A program made the position numbers and the translations under genes. From contig CAVRVD010000017.1 in assembly GCA_963724535.1 (NCBI GenBank), positions 310,001 through 374,000 on the forward strand: a DNA stretch of 64,000 bases. The letters run 5' to 3'. The notes under the pieces were generated by a model. That model ran no database searches, was not told the DNA's origin, and worked only from the letters and a program-made list of their open reading frames with translations. The DNA is from JADJPO01 sp963724535. Lineage in GTDB: Bacteria > Actinomycetota > Actinomycetes > Actinomycetales > Kineosporiaceae. Within the stretch, counting starts at the first letter, position 1. The number at the start of each line of letters is the position of its first letter. Shown here piece by piece: positions 8,312 through 18,083 of this stretch.

Positions 8312-9273
8312 CCGAACCGCTCCCCCGGCTCCGGCCGGACGCCCCGGGCCCAGTCGGCGGCGGGCATCGCCCGGCGCCCGGGGGGACGCACCTCGCCGAG
8401 CAGCACCGCGGTGGGCGCCTGCCCCGAGCCGCGGACCCCGACCGCGACGAACCGCTTGGCCACCTGGAGCTGCCCAGGCGCCAGATCGGGGCGAACGGCG
8501 CCGCCGTCCCCGGAGCCAGGGGTGCACCGCCGGACCGGGCCCAGGCCGAGGCGCTCGCCGCGCCACGTCGTCCAGGCCCCGGGATCGGGGGTGCAGGCCC
8601 GGATCCGGCGGTCCACGGCGAGCGGCGGTTCCGTCCAGTCGATCCGGGCGTCCTCGACGGTGAGCTTCGGGGCCAGGCTGACGCCGTCCGCGGGTTGTGG
8701 ACGAGCCTGCAGCGTGCCGTCCTCGACGCCGTCCAGGGTGGCCACCAGCAGCCCGGCGCCGGCGTCGGCGAGCCGGCAGAGCAGGTCACCCGCGGTGTCG
8801 GTGGCCCGGACCCGTTCAGTGAGGACGCCGTACACCGGTCCGGTGTCCAGGCCCTGCTCGAGCGCGAAGGTACTGGCACCGGTGACCTCGTCCCCGGCGA
8901 TCAGGGCGTGCTGCACCGGAGCGGCGCCGCGCCAGGCGGGCAGCACCGAGAAGTGCAGGTTCACCCAGCCGTGCCTCGGGATCTGCAGCGCCGCCGGGGG
9001 AACCAGGTTGCCGTAGGCGACGACCGGACAGCAGTCGGGTTCGAGGTCGCGGATCGCCTGCAGCGCAGCGGGTTCGGACAGCCGAAGGGGCTGCAGCACG
9101 GGCAGGTCGTGGGCGTGTGCCCAGCGGGCCACAGGCGAGCGGGCCAGGGCGCGGCCACGTCCGGACGGCGCGTCCGGTCTGGTCAGTACACCGACCAGCT
9201 CGTGGCGGGAGGCGGTCAGGGCCTCCAGTGCGGGGACGGCGACGTCCGGGGTTCCCGCGAAGAGCAGGCGCAT
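8308..9273 (-). CDS. fmt: Methionyl-tRNA formyltransferase
   Basis: 321 residues starting MRLLFAGTPDVAVPALEAL. The catalytic region reads NLHFSVLPAWRGAAPVQ followed by LEQGLDTGPVY, with the Asn/His/Asp set of the formyltransferase family, and a C-terminal OB-like domain (about 205-310). It formylates initiator Met-tRNA using 10-formyl-tetrahydrofolate. It stands between def and rsmB and is translationally coupled to rsmB. Confidence 0.97.
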   Translation of the reverse strand: MRLLFAGTPDVAVPALEALTASRHELVGVLTRPDAPSGRGRALARSPVARWAHAHDLPVLQPLRLSEPAALQAIRDLEPDCCPVVAYGNLVPPAALQIPRHGWVNLHFSVLPAWRGAAPVQHALIAGDEVTGASTFALEQGLDTGPVYGVLTERVRATDTAGDLLCRLADAGAGLLVATLDGVEDGTLQARPQPADGVSLAPKLTVEDARIDWTEPPLAVDRRIRACTPDPGAWTTWRGERLGLGPVRRCTPGSGDGGAVRPDLAPGQLQVAKRFVAVGVRGSGQAPTAVLLGEVRPPGRRAMPAADWARGVRPEPGERFG

Positions 9274-9303
9274 CAGCAGGTTCCGCGTCTCAGCAGACGT
9301 GCG

Positions 9304-9849
9304 TCACAGGGCGCGGCCGAAGGTGGCGTGCGGGCTGGCCTTGACCACCGGGACCGGGCCGCCGGACCACTCCGCCTCTCGGATGGCCTTGAGCGCCAGC
9401 TTGCGCTGCTCGCGGTCCATCCGGTCGATGAACAGGATCCCGTCGAGGTGGTCGGTCTCGTGCTGGATGGCGCGGGCGAGCAGCTCGCTGCCCTCGAGGA
9501 TGACCGGCTCTCCGTGCTGGTTGAAGCCCGTGGCCACGACCCGCATCGCCCGGGGGGTGTCGAAGGCCAGGCCGGGGAAGGACAGGCAGCCCTCCTCGCC
9601 GTCCTGCATCTCGCTGGACAGGTCGAGTTCGGGGTTGATCAGGTGGCCCAGCTCGCCGTCCACGTGGTAGGTGAACACCCGCAGTCCGACGCCGATCTGC
9701 GGGGCGGCCAGCCCAGCTCCGGGGGCATCCATCATCGTCTCGGCGAGGTCCTTGACCAGGACCCGCAGCTCCTTGTCGAAATCGACCACCGGTTGCGCCG
9801 GGGTGCGCAACACCGGGTCACCGAACAGTCGGATGGTCTTGATCGACAC
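9304..9849 (-). CDS. def: Peptide deformylase
   Basis: 181 residues with all three deformylase motifs: GAGLAAPQIG (about 45-54), EEGCLSFPG with the metal-binding cysteine, and QHETDHLDG with the two histidine ligands. It removes the formyl group that Fmt adds to initiator methionine. It lies 30 bases upstream of fmt. The C-terminal extension rich in small residues (SPHATFGRAL) is usual for actinobacterial enzymes. Confidence 0.97.
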   Translation of the reverse strand: MSIKTIRLFGDPVLRTPAQPVVDFDKELRVLVKDLAETMMDAPGAGLAAPQIGVGLRVFTYHVDGELGHLINPELDLSSEMQDGEEGCLSFPGLAFDTPRAMRVVATGFNQHGEPVILEGSELLARAIQHETDHLDGILFIDRMDREQRKLALKAIREAEWSGGPVPVVKASPHATFGRAL

Positions 9850-10016
9850 AGGTCGGGTTCCTCACACGGTCGCGGACGGTTCAGGGTGTCAGTCTAGGCG
9901 TCGGCGGGGTGCAGATCGGCTCGCTCGGCCGGGTCACCGCTCGCGCACGAGCAGTTCTCGGGCGCGCTGCCGGCCCGGTTCGTGGTCGGGCACGCCGTGC
10001 TCGCGGCGGCCCTCGG

Positions 10017-10931
10017 CTACGAAGCGGCTGAGCTGTTCCGCCCCTGGCGGGCCTCGGCAAGATCGAGCGCGATGTCCAGGGCCGGCGCGGAGTGGGTCAG
10101 CGCACCGATCGCCAGGTAGTCGACGCCGGTCCCGGCGACCTCGCGGGCGTTCTCCAACCGCAGCCCGCCGCTGGCCTCGGTTCTGGCTTCATAACGACGT
10201 GCTATGGCGACGCTGTCCCGCATGGCGTCCAGTGTCATGTTGTCGAGGAGTACCAGCTCGGCCCCGGCGGCGCAGGCCTGCTCCACCTGCGCGACCAGCG
10301 TGCACTCCACCTCGCAGACGACGTTCGGGGACCGCCGACGCACCGCCTCCAGGGCGGGCACCACTCCCCCGGCGGCCAGCACGTGGTTGTCCTTGATCAG
10401 CGCCTGGTCGCTCAGGGACATCCGGTGGTTCAGCCCGCCGCCGCAGCGCACCGCGTACTTCTGCAGCGCCCGCAGGCCTGGCGCCGTCTTGCGGGTGTCC
10501 CGGATCTGCGCGTCGGTGTCGGCCACCGCCTCGACCCAGCGGGCGGTCAAGGTCGCGATCCCGGAGGCGTGGGTCAGCACGTTGAGTGCGTTTCGCTCGG
10601 CGACCAGGATCTGCCGGATCGGCCCGCGCACCTCGGCGATCACGTCCCCGCGGCGCACCCGATCGCCGTCCGCGGCCCGCTCGTCCAGCCTCAGCCCGTC
10701 GAAGCGGGCGAACACCGCGCGGGCCACCGGCATCCCGGCCAGCACGCCGTCCGCGCGGGCCACGAGCTGACCGGCGCCCATCGCGTCGGCGGCGATGGTG
10801 GCCTCTGTGGTGACGTCGATGCCACCGGCCAGGTCCTCGGTGAGCGCCACCTCGGCGATCCGCTCGGGCTCGCCGTCCGGCAGCGGTTCGATCGGGTTCC
10901 GGGTGGGCCTGGTCTCGGGGGTGCTGGTCAT
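10017..10931 (-). CDS. nadC: Quinolinate phosphoribosyltransferase
   Basis: 304 residues. Family motifs are RNALNVLTHASGIATLT, DTRKTAPGLRALQKYAV, GGGLNHRMSLSDQALIKDNH and EVECTLVAQVEQA. It converts quinolinate and PRPP to nicotinate mononucleotide, the last step of the dedicated de novo NAD branch. The start overlaps the nadB stop (ATGA). An N-terminal stretch of about 20 residues (TPETRPTRNPIEPLPDGE) precedes the conserved fold. Confidence 0.96.
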   Translation of the reverse strand: MTSTPETRPTRNPIEPLPDGEPERIAEVALTEDLAGGIDVTTEATIAADAMGAGQLVARADGVLAGMPVARAVFARFDGLRLDERAADGDRVRRGDVIAEVRGPIRQILVAERNALNVLTHASGIATLTARWVEAVADTDAQIRDTRKTAPGLRALQKYAVRCGGGLNHRMSLSDQALIKDNHVLAAGGVVPALEAVRRRSPNVVCEVECTLVAQVEQACAAGAELVLLDNMTLDAMRDSVAIARRYEARTEASGGLRLENAREVAGTGVDYLAIGALTHSAPALDIALDLAEARQGRNSSAAS

Positions 10932-12727
10932 GGCCGGACCGCCGCGGACGTGCCGGCGCCGAGACTGACCGGAGTGGCCGGGTCGGTCACCGGCTCACCC
11001 AGCCAGCTGGTCAGCCGTCCCTCGAGGGTGGTGGACAGGATCCGCCGGCGCCAGGCCTGGACCGGACCGTCGACGTCGGTACGGCGGTGGCAGCCCCGGC
11101 TCTCCGCCCGCGTCCGAGCGGCGGCGACCAGCGCCACGGCGACGGTGTGCAGGTTGGTGGCCTCCCAGGCGTACATGCCCGGCTCGACGGAGGCGGCCGC
11201 CGAGTCGGCGAGCAGCCGGTCGAGGTGGCCGGCCAGGTCGGCGAGCTCCTCAGGACGGCGGACCACGCCGGCCTGGCGGGCCATCGCGCCGGTCAGCTCG
11301 TCACGACGGGCCGGGTCGATGAGCAGGCAGGGCCGCTCGTCGGCGTCCGGGGTGCGCCGCGGCGGCGGCTCGGTGAGCAGCAGCCGGGCCAGGCGCCGGG
11401 CGACCACCATCGCCTCCAGCAGGCTGTTCGAGGCGAGCCGGTTCGCGCCGTGGACGCCGGTGCAGGCCGCCTCGCCGAGCACGTACAGCCCGCGCATCGA
11501 GGTCCGCCCGGACATGTCAGACCTGATCCCGCCACAGGCGTAGTGGGCGGCCGGGGCGACCGGGATCGGGTCGCTGACCGGGTCGACCCCCGCCTTGCGG
11601 CAGCCCTCGACGATGTTCGGGAACCGGCGAAGCAGCCTCTCCCGGCCGAGGTGGCGGGCGTCCAGGTAGAGGTGGTCGACGTCGAGCTCGGCCATCCGGG
11701 CGGCGATCGCGGCGGCGACCACGTCGCGTGGCGCGAGGTCCTCCTGGGGGTGCCTGCCGGCCATCACCCTCGTGCCCTCGGCGTCCACGAGGACGGCACC
11801 CTCGCCGCGGACCGCCTCAGAGACCAGCATCTGGCGGCCGGCGTCGTCGGTGGTGTTCGCCAGAGCCAGCACGGTGGGATGGAACTGGACGAACTCCAGG
11901 TCGGCGGCCGCCACCCCGGCCCGCAGCGCGGCAGCCAACCCGTCGCCGGTGGACACCCAGGGGTTGGAGGTCTTGGCGTAGACCTGGCCGTAGCCCCCGG
12001 TGGCCAGCACCGTGGCCCGGGCGTGGAGCTCGCCGATCTCGTGGCTGGCGTCGGAGTGGCTGCTGCCGGTCCATCGCGAGACCCGAGCGCCGGTGACCCG
12101 CCGCCCACCGGGTGCCTCGGCGTCCGCGGTGGTCAGCAGGTCGAGCAGGAAGGTGCGCTCCCAGACGCCGATGTCGTCGGCGGCGGTCACCGCGTTCTCC
12201 AGGGTCCGCTGGATCTCCAGGCCGGTGGCGTCGCCGCCGGCGTGCACGATGCGGGCCTTGGAGTGGCCGCCCTCCAGCGTGTAGGACAGGGCGCCGTCCG
12301 CGGTCCGGTCGAACGCGGCGCCGCTGGCCAGCAGCCCGTTGACGGCGTTGGGGCCATCCTCGACGAGGATCCGCACCGCGTCGGCGTCACACAGTCCGGC
12401 ACCGGCGACCAGGGTGTCCGTCAGGTGCTCCTCGGGGTCGTCACCCGGGCCGCCGGCGGTGGCCACGCCGCCCTGGGCCCACCGGGTGCTGCCGTTGCGC
12501 AGCATCGCCTTGGTGACCACCTCGACCCGCAGTCCGTGGTGGGACAGGGCCTGGGCCAAGCCGAGCCCGGCGATCCCGGAGCCGACGATGAGCACGTCGG
12601 TGGTGCGGGTGAAGGTCGGCTCGGCGCAGGCCAGTCGGGCGCTCACCCGAGGCCCGTCGGCCGAGGCCGCGGACACGCCGTGGTCGTCCAGGACCTGACC
12701 GGACGGCGAGGGCACGCCGCCCGTCAT
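10928..12727 (-). CDS. nadB: L-aspartate oxidase
   Basis: 599 residues with an FAD dinucleotide fold VLIVGSGIAGLGLAQAL (about 45-61), substrate-site string EFVQFHPTVLA, and the C-terminal FAD-contact GVHGANRLASNSLLEAMV typical of NadB rather than succinate dehydrogenase. It oxidises L-aspartate to iminoaspartate for NadA. The ATG shares one base with the nadA stop (TGATG). A longer open frame upstream is antisense-style shadow of nadA. The N-terminal 40 residues are longer than in E. coli NadB and look disordered. Confidence 0.96.
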   Translation of the reverse strand: MTGGVPSPSGQVLDDHGVSAASADGPRVSARLACAEPTFTRTTDVLIVGSGIAGLGLAQALSHHGLRVEVVTKAMLRNGSTRWAQGGVATAGGPGDDPEEHLTDTLVAGAGLCDADAVRILVEDGPNAVNGLLASGAAFDRTADGALSYTLEGGHSKARIVHAGGDATGLEIQRTLENAVTAADDIGVWERTFLLDLLTTADAEAPGGRRVTGARVSRWTGSSHSDASHEIGELHARATVLATGGYGQVYAKTSNPWVSTGDGLAAALRAGVAAADLEFVQFHPTVLALANTTDDAGRQMLVSEAVRGEGAVLVDAEGTRVMAGRHPQEDLAPRDVVAAAIAARMAELDVDHLYLDARHLGRERLLRRFPNIVEGCRKAGVDPVSDPIPVAPAAHYACGGIRSDMSGRTSMRGLYVLGEAACTGVHGANRLASNSLLEAMVVARRLARLLLTEPPPRRTPDADERPCLLIDPARRDELTGAMARQAGVVRRPEELADLAGHLDRLLADSAAASVEPGMYAWEATNLHTVAVALVAAARTRAESRGCHRRTDVDGPVQAWRRRILSTTLEGRLTSWLGEPVTDPATPVSLGAGTSAAVRP

Positions 12728-13779
12728 CACTCGCCGCCGCGCGAGGGGTTGCCGATGGCGATCATGCGCTCGACGCTGGCCCTGGCCCGCTCGGCGATGT
12801 CCTCGGGCACGGTGACCTCGTCGCGGCCGGTGCGCAGGCAGTTCAGCAGCCTCTCCGTGGTGATCATCTTCATGTAGCCGCAGACCGCGCGGTCGGTGAT
12901 CGGCAGGAACGTGGTGCGGGGGTTCTCCTTGCGCAGCTGGTGCAGGAGTCCGGTCTCGGTGGCGACCAGCACCCGGGGGGCCGTCGCCCGGCCGGCCTGG
13001 GTCACCATGCCGCCGGTGGACAGGATCCGGACCCGTTCGGGTGCCACCGAACCGGAGGCCACCAGGTCCAGAGCCGAGGTGGCGCAGGCGCACTCGGGGT
13101 GCACCAGCACGTCGGCCTCCGGGTCGGCGGCGAGCCGCTCGGTCAGCATCTGCGTCGTGATTCCTTCGTGGACGTGGCACTGGCCGAGCCAGATCTTCAT
13201 GTTCGTGCGGCCGGTGACCCGCTGCACGTGGGCACCGAGGTGGCGGTCGGGCAGGAACAGGATGTCCTGTTCCTGCGGGATCGAACGGATCACGTCGGCA
13301 GCGTTGGAGGACGTGCAGCAGATGTCGGTCTCGGCCTTCACCGCGGCGGAGGTGTTGACGTAGGAGACCACCGCGGCGCCCGGGTTGGCCGCCTTCCACG
13401 CCCGGAGCTCGACGGCGTCGATGGTGTCGGCGAGCGAGCATCCCGCCCTGGCGTCCGGGATCATCACCCGCTTGTCCGGGGAGAGGATCTTGGCGGTCTC
13501 GGCCATGAAGTGGACGCCGCAGAACACGATCTCCCGCTGCCGCGCCGAGGCGGCGATCCGGGACAGGTAGAGGGAGTCCCCGACGTGGTCGGCGACATCC
13601 TGGATCTCGGCGATCTGGTAGTTGTGGGCGAGGATCACCGCGTCCCGCTCGGCGGCCAGGCGACGGACCTCGTCGGCCCACTCCTGGCGGTCCACCACCT
13701 GTACCTCGCCGGGTTCGTGCAGCGGTACGGCAGGCCCCGCGCCGTCCGGTGTCGCTGTCCTATCGGACTGCTCAGCCAT
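12727..13779 (-). CDS. nadA: Quinolinate synthase A
   Basis: 350 residues. The iron-sulfur cluster cysteines fit those of NadA: one in DARAGCSLADTID, one in HPECACATSALD and one in RAVCGYMKMI; the YVNTSAAVKAETDICCTSSNA region is also typical. It condenses iminoaspartate with dihydroxyacetone phosphate. First gene of nadABC, facing the divergently read Nudix regulator, with 81 bases between the two starts. Confidence 0.97.
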   Translation of the reverse strand: MAEQSDRTATPDGAGPAVPLHEPGEVQVVDRQEWADEVRRLAAERDAVILAHNYQIAEIQDVADHVGDSLYLSRIAASARQREIVFCGVHFMAETAKILSPDKRVMIPDARAGCSLADTIDAVELRAWKAANPGAAVVSYVNTSAAVKAETDICCTSSNAADVIRSIPQEQDILFLPDRHLGAHVQRVTGRTNMKIWLGQCHVHEGITTQMLTERLAADPEADVLVHPECACATSALDLVASGSVAPERVRILSTGGMVTQAGRATAPRVLVATETGLLHQLRKENPRTTFLPITDRAVCGYMKMITTERLLNCLRTGRDEVTVPEDIAERARASVERMIAIGNPSRGGE

Positions 13780-13860
13780 GGCCGCTCCTCACGCCGATCG
13801 GCCCGACACCTGGTTTTCGTCCAGTGGTCGAGAATTGCTTCGAAACAGTAGCATCCCCCT
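13780..13860. promoter_or_regulatory. Divergent nadA / nrtR-like control region
   Basis: An 81-bp gap locally less GC-rich than its surroundings. It contains TCGA (13828-13831) and TCGA (13840-13843) separated by eight bases, and a TAGCAT hexamer (13849-13854) that ends seven bases before the GTG of the regulator gene, fitting a -10 element and a leaderless transcript. Whether the TCGA pair is an operator is only a suggestion. Confidence 0.4.
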
Positions 13861-14556
13861 GTGCCCGCCACAGCCTCGCAGACCCTCGTCGGGGTCGGCC
13901 ATGAGGTGCTCGCCGTCGTGCTCCAGGTCCGTGACGGGCGTCTGCACGTGCTGTTGTGGCAGCGGGCACAGGATCCGCAGAGCGGGCGGTGGGCGCTGCC
14001 CGGGGGTGGGCTGGCGCCCTGCGAGGACCTCGACGCCTCGGTCCGCCGCCAGCTCGCCGAGAAGGTGGACGTGCGCGAGCTGAGCCATCTGGAGCAGCTG
14101 GAGTCCCTGGGCGACCCCGAGCGTGTCCCGGACCGACGGATCGTGGCGACGAGCTACCTCGGGCTGGTGCCGGCCGGCGCCGAGCCGGCGCTGCCCGAGG
14201 ACACCCACTGGCACCCGGTCGAGGCGTTGCCGCTGGCTGCCTTCGACCATGCCGGGATCATCGAGGCAGGCCGGAACCGGTTGCGCTCCAAGCTGTCCTA
14301 CACCAACATCGGCTTCGCGCTGGCCCCGGCGACGTTCACCATGTCCGAGCTCACCGGCTACTACCGGGCGGCGCTCGGCCACGAGGTGGACGCGACGAAC
14401 CTGCAGCGGATCCTGCTGCGCCGCGCCCAGATCGAGGCCACCGGGGAGCGGCTGCGCTCCGGTCCGGCGGGCGGGCGCCCGGCTGCGGTGTTCCGGTTCC
14501 GCACCAATGCCCTGTTGGTGACCGACGCGTTCGCGGTGCTGCACCCGCCGCGCTGA
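13861..14556 (+). CDS. nrtR: NrtR-like Nudix-related transcriptional regulator of NAD synthesis
   Basis: 231 residues: a Nudix fold (about 10-150) followed by a winged-helix-like region (about 155-231, NIGFALAPATFTMSELTGYY, LQRILLRRAQIE), the NrtR/NadQ architecture. The Nudix box GGLAPCEDLDASVRRQLAEKVD keeps only part of the consensus: RE has become RQ, the second E of EE is K, and the G is D, so hydrolysis is unlikely. Established NrtR proteins repress NAD genes and sense ADP-ribose or NAD(P). Divergent placement next to nadA supports a local regulator of nadABC. The GTG start has no ribosome binding site; -10-like TAGCAT suggests leaderless translation. Confidence 0.82.
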   Translation: MPATASQTLVGVGHEVLAVVLQVRDGRLHVLLWQRAQDPQSGRWALPGGGLAPCEDLDASVRRQLAEKVDVRELSHLEQLESLGDPERVPDRRIVATSYLGLVPAGAEPALPEDTHWHPVEALPLAAFDHAGIIEAGRNRLRSKLSYTNIGFALAPATFTMSELTGYYRAALGHEVDATNLQRILLRRAQIEATGERLRSGPAGGRPAAVFRFRTNALLVTDAFAVLHPPR

Positions 14557-14571
14557 GCGGGTCCCTGCCCG

Positions 14572-14586
14572 GCCGGTGGAACCGGC
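14572..14586. terminator. Hairpin between convergent nrtR-like and priA genes
   Basis: GCCGGT-GGA-ACCGGC is a perfect 6-bp stem placed exactly between the two convergent stop codons. There is no U-run, so termination is inferred from position. Confidence 0.4.
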
Positions 14587-16737
14587 TCAGCCGATGTGAC
14601 GCGGGTCCACCTGGATCCGGACGGCGCCGTGCTCCTTGCGGGCGCTGCGGACCCGTGCGGCGGCGCGCAGCGCCGCGGTCAGCTGCGGCCCCCGCTCCGC
14701 GGGTGTGCGCACCAGGACGCGCACCGGGTCCGGGTCCAGCGGGAACCCGGTCTCGACAACGGCCTCGTCCGTGGCCGACGGACGCCGGCCGGGCAGCGGG
14801 ATCGGCCCGAGCACCTCGACCGGCGGCGCTGGCTCCGCGGGCCGCGCGGCACCGGCTGTGCGGGCGCCGGGCAACCCCGTCCCCGAGATCCCGGTGCCGG
14901 ACAGCCCTAGCCCTGCACCGTCCAGCAGCGCGATGACCGCCGAGGGGTCGCCGTCCAGGCTGACCGTGCACGAGGCCGGCGGCAGGGCGAGCTCGGCGCG
15001 CTGGTCGAGCTCGCGGTCGGCGAACCCGGCCGGATCCAGCCTGACCATGGCCTGCACCGCGGGCGCGGCCGGGTCGGCACAGATCACCACCTCACCGCCG
15101 GCACCGGCCGGCCGGACCAGCGCCGCGGCGGCCGACCAGCGGCGCAGTGCCTCCTCGCCCGCCCGCAGGTCGGGCCGAGCCAGGACGAGATCGCCGTCCA
15201 GCAGGACCGCGGCCGCATAGCCGGCGGCGGCCGGCGGCTCGACACCGCTGGTCGCGACCACGATCGCCGGCCGCTGCCCCACCTCGGGCAGGCGGCGGTC
15301 CGGCCGGGACAGCACCACCGCCGTCCCCGGGAAGGCCCGGCCCAGCTCCTCGGCGGAGCGGTGCACCCCGATCTGCCGGGCTCGTACCTCAGCCGCGCCG
15401 CACTCCGAGCAGGCCCACGGCACGAGCTGACGCCCGCACCAGCCGCAGCCGAGGACCCCGTCCTCGCCGAGCCGCACCGGTCCGGCGCAGTGCGGGCAGC
15501 GAGCCGCCCGGCGGCACCTCGCGCAGGCCACGGCCGGCAGGTACCCGGCCAGCGGGACCTGGACGAGCACCGGGCCGGTGTCCAGCCCACGACGGACGGC
15601 GCGCCAGGCCCCGGTGGGCAGTCCCAGCCCGCCCGGGGCCGGCTCGGGACCGGCCGCATCCATCGCGGTGACCACCCGCGGCCAGGACCGGCGGCGCGTG
15701 GTCCGGTCGGCCTCGACCAGCCGTGCCCAGTCTGACCGGACCCAGGCCGACGCCTCGGCGCTCACCGTCCACCCGCCGACCAGCAGCGCCGCACCGGCCT
15801 GCTCGACGCGCAGGCGGAGCACCTCGCGACTGTGCGGGTAGGGGGAACGGGGCTCGGCGTGCGAGTCGTCCCCGTCGTCCCAGATCACGGCCAGGCCGAG
15901 GTCGGCGACCGGGGCGAAGGCGGCCGAGCGGGTGCCGATCGCCAACGGCACCTCGCCCCGGCGGCAGGCCAGGAACGACCGGTAGCGGGCGGCCGGACCG
16001 AGGTCGGCCTCGAGCCGGACGTGCCGGCCGGGGCCGAGCCGGTCCAGGACGACTCGGTCCAGGACGTCGACGTCGCGCCGGTCGGGCAGCACCACGACGA
16101 CGCCCCGGCCGGCGTCGAGGACGACGGCGGCGGCCTCGAGGATTGCCTCGGCCCAATGGGTGGCGCCGGGCAGGGCGGCCCAGACAGCTCGCGGCGACCG
16201 GCCGTCGCCCAGCCGGGACAGCAGGGCCGCACCCGCGCGATACGGCTGCCACGCCTCATGATCGCCATCAGGGTGCGGTGATGAGCTACCCGGCGGGCCG
16301 TCTGCGCACGTCGGCGACGACGTCTCGCCCTCGGTGGTGGCGTGCCGGGGTGGGACGGCGAGCCGCAGCACGTCGCTGAGGGTGCCGGCGTACCGATCGG
16401 CCACCGCCCGGGCCAACCGCACCACGTCCGGGGTGAGCACCGGCTCGGCCGAGACCACCCGCCGCAGTGGGGTCAACGGGCCGTCGTGGTCGGAGTCGAC
16501 GCGCCGCTCCAGCACGTAGGCGTCGACGTCCTGACCGGCGAAGCGGACCTTGACCCGGGTGCCCGGCGCCGCGGCGTCCGCCATCGAGGCGGGCACCGCG
16601 TAGTCGAACGGCCGGTCCAGGTGCGCCAGTGGCGAGTCGACGACGACCCGGGCAACCGGACGGTCGACCACCTGCTCGTCCTGACCTGCCGGTGCCGTCG
16701 TGGCGCTGGCCCGGTCGCCGGTCGCACGGTCGGTCAC
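14587..16737 (-). CDS. priA: Primosomal protein N' (PriA), helicase motifs lost
   Basis: 716 residues. The N-terminal 3'-DNA-binding domain (VARVVVDSPLAHLDRPFDYA) and a zinc-binding insert with eight cysteines (CARC, CPHC, CGWC, CSEC) are intact. Where PriA helicases have a Walker A loop this protein reads ALPGATHWAEAI, and the DEAH region reads VIWDDGDDSH, so ATP binding is doubtful. Loss of helicase motifs is known for actinobacterial PriA, where a role in replication restart is assumed without helicase activity. The GTG at 16737 starts 19 bases after metK; a longer frame is a shadow of metK. Confidence 0.9.
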   Translation of the reverse strand: MTDRATGDRASATTAPAGQDEQVVDRPVARVVVDSPLAHLDRPFDYAVPASMADAAAPGTRVKVRFAGQDVDAYVLERRVDSDHDGPLTPLRRVVSAEPVLTPDVVRLARAVADRYAGTLSDVLRLAVPPRHATTEGETSSPTCADGPPGSSSPHPDGDHEAWQPYRAGAALLSRLGDGRSPRAVWAALPGATHWAEAILEAAAVVLDAGRGVVVVLPDRRDVDVLDRVVLDRLGPGRHVRLEADLGPAARYRSFLACRRGEVPLAIGTRSAAFAPVADLGLAVIWDDGDDSHAEPRSPYPHSREVLRLRVEQAGAALLVGGWTVSAEASAWVRSDWARLVEADRTTRRRSWPRVVTAMDAAGPEPAPGGLGLPTGAWRAVRRGLDTGPVLVQVPLAGYLPAVACARCRRAARCPHCAGPVRLGEDGVLGCGWCGRQLVPWACSECGAAEVRARQIGVHRSAEELGRAFPGTAVVLSRPDRRLPEVGQRPAIVVATSGVEPPAAAGYAAAVLLDGDLVLARPDLRAGEEALRRWSAAAALVRPAGAGGEVVICADPAAPAVQAMVRLDPAGFADRELDQRAELALPPASCTVSLDGDPSAVIALLDGAGLGLSGTGISGTGLPGARTAGAARPAEPAPPVEVLGPIPLPGRRPSATDEAVVETGFPLDPDPVRVLVRTPAERGPQLTAALRAAARVRSARKEHGAVRIQVDPRHIG

Positions 16738-16756
16738 CGCACGTCGCGCCGAGCCG

Positions 16757-17950
<1,194 letters not shown>

Positions 17951-18083
17951 AGTGCTCCTGTCGGGGGCAGCGGCGGCTGGCTGTGGTGCTCCTCGAGCGG
18001 GCCGGGTAGCGCCGCTCGACGTCAACTCTACCGACGGTACCGACACCGGCTCGCCGTTCCGCTCCCGGACTGGGCCGGTCAGG

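Noticed and set aside
9850..10016. Minus-strand peptide ending RQRARELLVRER after nadC
   Set aside because: It looks slightly coding but has no start of its own outside nadC and no family I recognise; could be a vestige of a lost gene.
17951..18083. Possible SAM riboswitch upstream of metK
   Set aside because: None of the conserved SAM riboswitch strings is present.
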